Shown here in pieces: positions 33,413 to 38,295 of a stretch of 38,295 nucleotides of DNA (within the stretch, counting starts at the first letter, position 1; every line of letters begins with the position of its first letter). The notes below the pieces were generated by a model. It made no database searches. It was not told the origin of the DNA and saw only the letters and a program-made list of their open reading frames with translations. The translations under genes and the position numbers were made by a program. This stretch comes from Rhodobacteraceae bacterium UBA2776 (GTDB lineage: Bacteria > Pseudomonadota > Alphaproteobacteria > Rhodobacterales > Rhodobacteraceae), in the NCBI GenBank assembly GCA_002352425.1, contig DEIK01000068.1, forward strand, positions 3,265 to 41,559, read 5' to 3'.

Positions 33413-34261
33413 CTACCTAAACAGCAAAATAGGCACGTGACAGCTTTGTACCATCGCCGTTGTGGTTGATCCGATAATCAGATTTCGGATGCGTGAATGG
33501 CCATAGGCACCCATCACCAGCACATCAATATCGTGCTGTGTCGCATTCTCGCTGATCACCGTTTCGGGCTGTCCTTGTGCGATTTCGACCTCGACGTCAT
33601 AACCAGCAGCCCGCAGTGACGCCGCCGCCCCTTCAAGGGCGCGTTTGGCCTCTGGCGTCTCATTGCCAATTGTCAATAAACGGCATTTCAATCCAGCGAA
33701 AACCTTGCTTTGCTCAATGTGTGCCACAGCCTTCATCGCAGATGTGCCACCGTCAAAGGCAACCATAAACCGTTCAACCGGTTTGAACGCACGTGAGGCT
33801 ACCAAAATCGGCCGTTTGCACGCCCGCACGACACGCTCCAGATTGCTGCCCAGATGTTGCTTGGCAAAATCTGCCGCTTCGCCGCGCTTGCCGATGATCA
33901 CCAGATCAGCGTCTCCCTCAACGGCTTGCAATTCTTCCACCAAATCACCTTGGCGCAGACGTGTGGTCACTTCGGTCACCCCGTCCTCGCGCAAACGCTT
34001 CTCGGCGTCTTCCAAAATCGCGCGGCCGCGTTTTTGGGCCAGTCGCGCACTTTGGGCATCCAGATCGGCCAATTCAGCCATTAGTTTGCTGCGCGCGCCA
34101 AAACCGATGTTCCCCGACAGGTTGGATTGCGCGGCCTCGTTGCGGCCCAGAATATGGATCACCTCAACGGATGACCCTTTGCGCGTGGCCACCCATGCGG
34201 CGTGGTCGCAAACGCTTTGTGAATAAACCGAGCCATCTATCAGTGCGATAATCTTTGACAT
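33413..34261 (-). CDS. Universal stress protein with two tandem Usp domains
   Basis: 282-residue cytoplasmic protein made of two UspA folds (about 1-155 and 160-282). Each has the ATP-binding signature G-x2-G-x9-10-G-S/T: GKRGEAADFAKQHLGS in the first (about 125-140) and GAYGHSRIRNLIIGSTT in the second, followed by a PIL strand in both. ATP binding is therefore likely for both halves. The ATG begins 2 bases after the stop of the SulP transporter gene, so the two are translated together; Usp-SulP pairs are known, suggesting a regulatory or stress link to anion transport. Confidence 0.93.
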   Translation of the reverse strand: MSKIIALIDGSVYSQSVCDHAAWVATRKGSSVEVIHILGRNEAAQSNLSGNIGFGARSKLMAELADLDAQSARLAQKRGRAILEDAEKRLREDGVTEVTTRLRQGDLVEELQAVEGDADLVIIGKRGEAADFAKQHLGSNLERVVRACKRPILVASRAFKPVERFMVAFDGGTSAMKAVAHIEQSKVFAGLKCRLLTIGNETPEAKRALEGAAASLRAAGYDVEVEIAQGQPETVISENATQHDIDVLVMGAYGHSRIRNLIIGSTTTAMVQSCHVPILLFR

Positions 34262-34263
34262 AG

Positions 34264-35754
34264 TCAGTGCCCCATCAGTCGTTCAATTGCATCAGGTTTA
34301 TCATGGATCGCCAGCTTATCAACGATGGTTTCACTGGCGGTGTTCATACCCAACAGTTCCACTTCTGCGCCTTCGCGGCGGAATTTGACCACCACCATGT
34401 CCAACGCCTGAACCGATGAGATGTCCCAGATATGGGCGTGAGTGACGTCGATCACCACGCGCTCCAACACCTCATGAAAATCAAAGGCTGCCGTGAATTC
34501 AGGGGCCGACGCAAAGAACAACTGCCCCTCGATTGTATAGGTGCGCTCACGGCCATTCTTGGACAGTTCTGACGACACGCGGAAAATTTGCGCGATCTTG
34601 CCAGCAAAGAAAATGCCCGACAGCAAAACACCCGTCAGCACACCATAGGCCAGATTATGCGTCCACACGGTCACCACCACGGTCGCCAGCATCACGATAG
34701 AGGACGAGCGCGGATGTTCGGCCAGATCGCGGATCGAAGACCAACTGAACGTCCCGATAGAAACCATGATCATGATTGCCACCAGCGCGGGCATCGGGAT
34801 TTGTTTAACCCAATCGCCCAGCACCACAATCAGGAACAACAGGAACACGCCCGCGGCAAAGGTTGACAAACGTCCCCGCCCGCCGGATTTCACGTTAATC
34901 ATCGACTGGCCGATCATTGCACAACCCGCCATACCGCCGATGAAACCGGTGCAGGTGTTGGCGATGCCTTGGCCTACGCACTCGCGGTTTTTGTCGGACT
35001 CGGTGTCAGTCAGATCATCGACGATGGTGGCCGTCATCATGCTCTCAAGCAGGCCAACAGCGGCCACACCAGCCGATACCGGAAAGATAATTTTCAATGT
35101 TTCAAGGTTCAGCGGGATGTCAGGCAGCAGGAAGATCGGCAAGGTGTCTGGCAATGCCCCCATGTCCTGTACCGCGCGCACATCCAGTCCGAAATACATC
35201 GTCAGTGCTGTCAGCACAATGATGGTGACCAATGGGGACGGGATCGCCGTGGTGATATAGGGGAACAGATAGATGATCGCCAAACCGCCCGCGACCATTA
35301 CATAGGTCAGGTTAGACACGCCGGTCAGTTCCGGCAATTGCGCCATAAAGATCAGGATCGCCAATGCATTCACAAACCCGGTGATCACCGAGCGCGACAC
35401 AAAACGCATCACGTCGCCCAGCTTCAATAACCCCGCGCCAATCTGCAATAGCCCCGCCAACACGGTGGCCGCCAGCAAATACTCCAAACCATGCACTTTG
35501 ACCAATGTGACCATCAGCACAGCCGTCGCCGCCGTCGCCGCCGAGATCATCCCGGGCCGCCCGCCAACAATGGCTGTGATCACCGCAATCGAGAACGATG
35601 CATACAGGCCCACTTTGGGGTCCACACCCGCGATGATCGAAAAGGCAATCGCTTCGGGGATCAGCGCCAACGCCACCACAAGGCCCGCCAACAAATCATT
35701 GCGAATGTTGCCCAGCCAGTCTTGGCGCAGGCTCGTCATAAGGTCAGTGTTCAA
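34264..35754 (-). CDS. SulP-family anion transporter with STAS domain
   Basis: 496-residue inner-membrane protein of the SLC26/SulP family. The membrane core (about 20-390) contains the N-terminal signature LLAGLVVALALIPEAIAFSIIAGVDP and NTCTGFIGGMAGCAMIGQSMINVKSGGRGR, and a C-terminal STAS domain (about 400-496) follows. Members carry sulfate, bicarbonate or other anions, usually with sodium or protons; the substrate cannot be assigned here. ATG 35754 is in a typical place for the family. It is followed after 2 bases by a tandem Usp gene and preceded by the MFS gene 76 bases upstream with no obvious terminator. Confidence 0.94.
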   Translation of the reverse strand: MNTDLMTSLRQDWLGNIRNDLLAGLVVALALIPEAIAFSIIAGVDPKVGLYASFSIAVITAIVGGRPGMISAATAATAVLMVTLVKVHGLEYLLAATVLAGLLQIGAGLLKLGDVMRFVSRSVITGFVNALAILIFMAQLPELTGVSNLTYVMVAGGLAIIYLFPYITTAIPSPLVTIIVLTALTMYFGLDVRAVQDMGALPDTLPIFLLPDIPLNLETLKIIFPVSAGVAAVGLLESMMTATIVDDLTDTESDKNRECVGQGIANTCTGFIGGMAGCAMIGQSMINVKSGGRGRLSTFAAGVFLLFLIVVLGDWVKQIPMPALVAIMIMVSIGTFSWSSIRDLAEHPRSSSIVMLATVVVTVWTHNLAYGVLTGVLLSGIFFAGKIAQIFRVSSELSKNGRERTYTIEGQLFFASAPEFTAAFDFHEVLERVVIDVTHAHIWDISSVQALDMVVVKFRREGAEVELLGMNTASETIVDKLAIHDKPDAIERLMGH

Positions 35755-35830
35755 TGGGTTTCTCCAGCGTCGGTAGCTCGTTTAGGTAGATTGCAGGCTT
35801 TACCCGTCCCGCCACGTTCTGGCAAGCACG

Positions 35831-37015
35831 TTAGTCGGTTCGGTCTTGACTAAACATGTATATGAACGTGCCGACCAACAGAACCACGCCAAAAAACCCG
35901 AACAGGGTTTGATAGGCTTGGGTTGCATCCGTTGCCCCCGCCATCGCAGCGTTATGCACACGTCCGCTGAGGGATTGCATGATGCCAGCGCCACCAATGC
36001 CAAACAGATTCATCAACGTCACGCCGCGCCCCATCAAATGGGCAGGAAACAGGCTGCGTGAATGGGCAATCAACATCGCAAAACTAGAGCCAAAGAACCC
36101 GATGGCAGCCAATAACGCGACCGACATCCACAGGCTTTGTGCGGGGTAGATCACCAACAATATCACAGCGCCTGCGCCCATTAAGTTGCCCCAGAAAACC
36201 ACCCATTTGCGGGTGCCAAATACGCGGTCCAGCGGCCCGTAGGCAAAATTACCCACCACCATTGCGATGCCCATTATCAGCGCAGCAGTGCCAATCGCAC
36301 CCGCGTCTGATCCGTAAACATCACCCAGATATGGGCCGATCCACAGCCCGCGAATGCCGGCCACGGTGGCATAGTTCACAAACATCATTGGAATGATCAG
36401 CCACAGTGCGGGCATTTTCAAAAGGTCCAGCACAGACCCCTTGCTGCCTTGCTCATTGGCGGCAATTTCCGGATCTTTGACAAAAATAAACAAGGCAATG
36501 GCCACAATCAGTGTCAAAGCCCCCAAGGCAAAAAGGGTCTCGCGCCAACCGAAGGCTTCACTGGCCCAGGTCAGCGGCAAGGAACTGGCAATGTTGCCAA
36601 AAATCCCTAGCGCCAAGATGGAGCTGGCAAGGGTGGCAAAAATCGCGACCGAAAAATTGCGCGCAAAGATGTAGTAAGACGCCATCAACACAGGCGAGCA
36701 ACCGACGCCAATCATCGCCATCGCGATGTTGATATGCATCGGCGTTTGCGCCATCGCAAACACTGCGGCACCACCTGCCCCACCAAGAGCCAACAACACC
36801 GAGGCAGTGCGGCGCGGGCCGATCTTGTCCAGCGCCCAGCCCACCGGCAGTTGCATCAACGCGAATGTCAGAAACCACAAACCCGACGCCAGCGACAAAT
36901 CATCCGGCTGCGCGCCAACGTCCGTTTTCAAAACAGGTGTCAAAACGGCGAGAAAGGCGCGGTAAAACTGGCTGAGCATATAGCCCAGAACCAATACAAA
37001 AATTCCGATTTTCAT
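35831..37015 (-). CDS. MFS transporter
   Basis: 394-residue major facilitator transporter with 12 predicted membrane segments. The loop 2-3 motif is recognisable as GWALDKIGPRRTAS, and the sixth loop repeats it as GPLDRVFGTRKW. The start at ATG 37015 begins MKIGIFVLVLGYMLSQFYRAF, a normal first segment; an open extension to 37090 overlaps the SDR gene and is not used. It begins 1 base after the SDR stop, so the two are coupled. Substrate unknown; the neighbouring dipeptidase and dehydrogenase do not decide it. Confidence 0.93.
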   Translation of the reverse strand: MKIGIFVLVLGYMLSQFYRAFLAVLTPVLKTDVGAQPDDLSLASGLWFLTFALMQLPVGWALDKIGPRRTASVLLALGGAGGAAVFAMAQTPMHINIAMAMIGVGCSPVLMASYYIFARNFSVAIFATLASSILALGIFGNIASSLPLTWASEAFGWRETLFALGALTLIVAIALFIFVKDPEIAANEQGSKGSVLDLLKMPALWLIIPMMFVNYATVAGIRGLWIGPYLGDVYGSDAGAIGTAALIMGIAMVVGNFAYGPLDRVFGTRKWVVFWGNLMGAGAVILLVIYPAQSLWMSVALLAAIGFFGSSFAMLIAHSRSLFPAHLMGRGVTLMNLFGIGGAGIMQSLSGRVHNAAMAGATDATQAYQTLFGFFGVVLLVGTFIYMFSQDRTD

Positions 37016-37016
37016 A

Positions 37017-37781
37017 TCAGCCGCCGTTCTGTTCGCGCAACGCCGGAAGCCCAACACCAGTTGTGTCAAACCCCCCATCAACGGCCACAACCTGCCCCGT
37101 TACAAAGCTGGATTTATCCGAGCATAAAAACACAATCATCTGTGCGATTTCATCTTCGGTGCCATAGCGGTTCAACGGGATCGCATCGTAATAAGCGGCG
37201 CGAATTTCTGGCGCGTGTACTGCCAAAGCCAATTTGGTCGCCACAGGGCCAGGTGCCACGCAATTCACACGGATGTTTTGCTCGCCCAATTCGGCCGCCT
37301 GTTGTTTGGTCAACTGGATCACCGCAGCCTTTGAGGTGCCATAGGCCACCCGCAGCGTGCTGGCCCGCAGGCCCGAAATCGAAGCGATGTTTACAATCGC
37401 GCCGCCGTGTTTGGCCATCACCGGAATGGCGGCTTGAGAACACAAAAACACGCCGTCCAGATTGGTTTCCATCACCGTGCGCCATGTTTCAAAATCGGTT
37501 TTTCCAATTGGCTCAAACGCTGCGACACCGGCATTGTTCACCAAAGCATCGACGCGACCCAAGTCATCTTTGACCCGCGCCATCATCGCTGTCACCTGGT
37601 CGGGTTGTGACACGTCACAAATGATCGGCAACACATTTTTCAACCCATCCGCGACCTTCATCAGCTCATCTGCGTCGCGGTCGATCATTGCGACTTGGCG
37701 GCCTTCTTCCAAGAACAGCTGCGTGGTGGCCAACCCGATGCCGCGCGCGGCTCCTGTTACGATTGCAGTTTTACGTGACAC
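37017..37781 (-). CDS. Short-chain dehydrogenase/reductase (SDR)
   Basis: 254-residue classical SDR. The NAD(P) motif TGAARGIG is at 9-16, NNAG at 82-85, the catalytic Ser134, Tyr147 and Lys151 (YGTSK) are in place, and the C-terminal VTGQVVAVDGG is typical. Asp34 (IDRD) after beta-2 favours NAD over NADP. The start is GTG 37781, with GAGGAAA about 7 bases upstream. It lies 48 bases after the dipeptidase gene and 1 base before the MFS gene. The substrate is not identifiable from sequence. Confidence 0.94.
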   Translation of the reverse strand: MSRKTAIVTGAARGIGLATTQLFLEEGRQVAMIDRDADELMKVADGLKNVLPIICDVSQPDQVTAMMARVKDDLGRVDALVNNAGVAAFEPIGKTDFETWRTVMETNLDGVFLCSQAAIPVMAKHGGAIVNIASISGLRASTLRVAYGTSKAAVIQLTKQQAAELGEQNIRVNCVAPGPVATKLALAVHAPEIRAAYYDAIPLNRYGTEDEIAQMIVFLCSDKSSFVTGQVVAVDGGFDTTGVGLPALREQNGG

Positions 37782-37829
37782 AGTAATTTCCTCACATTTA
37801 CAGTTTTGGCAATCTTAGATCAGCTTGCG

Positions 37830-38295
37830 CTAATTGTTACCCCAAGTTTTGTCCAAAACCCGCAGCCAGTTCCCATAGCACAGCTTTTGCATCAAAGCCT
37901 CGTCGTAGCCATGTGCGCGCATCGCGACACGCAGGTTGGTCAACCCTGCCACATCGGCAATTCCATCCGGCACTGTGGCCCCGTCAAAATCGGAGCCCAT
38001 GCCAACGCTGTCTTCGCCAAGACGTTCCATCAGATAATCCAGATGTTGCAGCATCACCTCCAGCCCAACGTCCGAGCGCATTTGCCCATCAGGGCGCAAA
38101 AACGCGCTGGCGAAATTCAACCCGACCATCCCGTCGCTTTCGGCAATCGCATCCAGCTGTTTGTCGGTCAGGTTGCGGGCATGCGGACAGATCGCATAGG
38201 CGTTGGAATGGGTCGCCACCAGCGGCGCGTCGGATGTTTTGGCGATGTCCCAAAACCCGGCCTCGTTCAGGTGCGAAAGGTCCAGCATCACGCCC
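37830..38295 (-). CDS. Membrane dipeptidase, peptidase family M19 (partial, N-terminus cut off by window edge)
   Basis: C-terminal 155 or so codons of a renal-dipeptidase-like zinc enzyme (family about 330-350 residues). Recognisable segments are MLDLSHLNEAGFWDI, THSNAYAICPHARNLTDKQL (with metal/substrate histidines) and the active-site GSDFDG followed by a C-terminal helix ending CYGNWLRVL. Such enzymes hydrolyse dipeptides, including L-D or D-containing ones. It is first of a likely dipeptidase-SDR-MFS operon; the start lies beyond the window. Confidence 0.93.
   Translation of the reverse strand, partial: GVMLDLSHLNEAGFWDIAKTSDAPLVATHSNAYAICPHARNLTDKQLDAIAESDGMVGLNFASAFLRPDGQMRSDVGLEVMLQHLDYLMERLGEDSVGMGSDFDGATVPDGIADVAGLTNLRVAMRAHGYDEALMQKLCYGNWLRVLDKTWGNN

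Overview
The window is a stretch of alphaproteobacterial chromosome, most likely from the roseobacter group of the Rhodobacteraceae. The evidence is a dnaA-dnaN-recF replication block next to rpsT, an enoyl-CoA hydratase, mutM and ubiE-ubiB; the alphaproteobacterial flagellin regulators FlaF and FlbT; a periplasmic-binding TRAP transporter; and moderately GC-rich DNA with ATG, GTG and TTG starts. Species cannot be fixed from the sequence alone. No insertion sequence, prophage, CRISPR array or rRNA was seen.

Layout. 1-5500 (minus): recF (cut by the window edge), dnaN, dnaA, a 454-base gap, rpsT, enoyl-CoA hydratase, mutM. 5573-7864 (plus): ubiE-ubiB, for ubiquinone synthesis. 7861-14697: a flagellar block, with fliK-flgD on the minus strand and, on the plus strand, a FlgJ-like rod-binding protein, a FlgN-like chaperone, flagellin, then overlapping flaF-flbT-DUF1217. 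14766-22817: a divergent catabolic locus. On the minus strand a tight set runs ThDP enzyme, FAD-dependent amino acid oxidoreductase, TRAP binding protein, small and large TRAP membrane subunits; on the plus strand are an FCD-type GntR regulator, an Asp/Glu-racemase-family protein and a broken DsbA-like isomerase gene. The 120-base divergent promoter carries two palindromes. 22822-28593: tesA-like esterase head to head with a ybbA-ybbP-like ABC exporter pair, followed by gamma-glutamyltransferase. 28692-28768: elongator tRNA-Met(CAT). 28849-31636 (minus): a secreted DUF4139/MuiA-like protein and asd. 32044-33366 (plus): a DEAD-box RNA helicase with a glycine-rich tail. 33413-35754 (minus): a SulP transporter followed 2 bases later by a tandem universal stress protein. 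35831-38295 (minus): a truncated M19 dipeptidase, an SDR dehydrogenase and an MFS transporter, probably one operon.

Most of the window is ordinary housekeeping DNA. The part most worth study is the 14.8-22.8 kb locus: uptake of a carboxylate-bearing compound by the TRAP system, stereochemical adjustment by a racemase-family enzyme, oxidative deamination by a DadA-like flavoprotein and decarboxylation or carboligation of the resulting 2-oxo acid by the ThDP enzyme would make a coherent pathway under one GntR regulator. The substrate cannot be read from the sequence. Second in interest is the overlap-coupled DUF1217 gene behind flaF-flbT.
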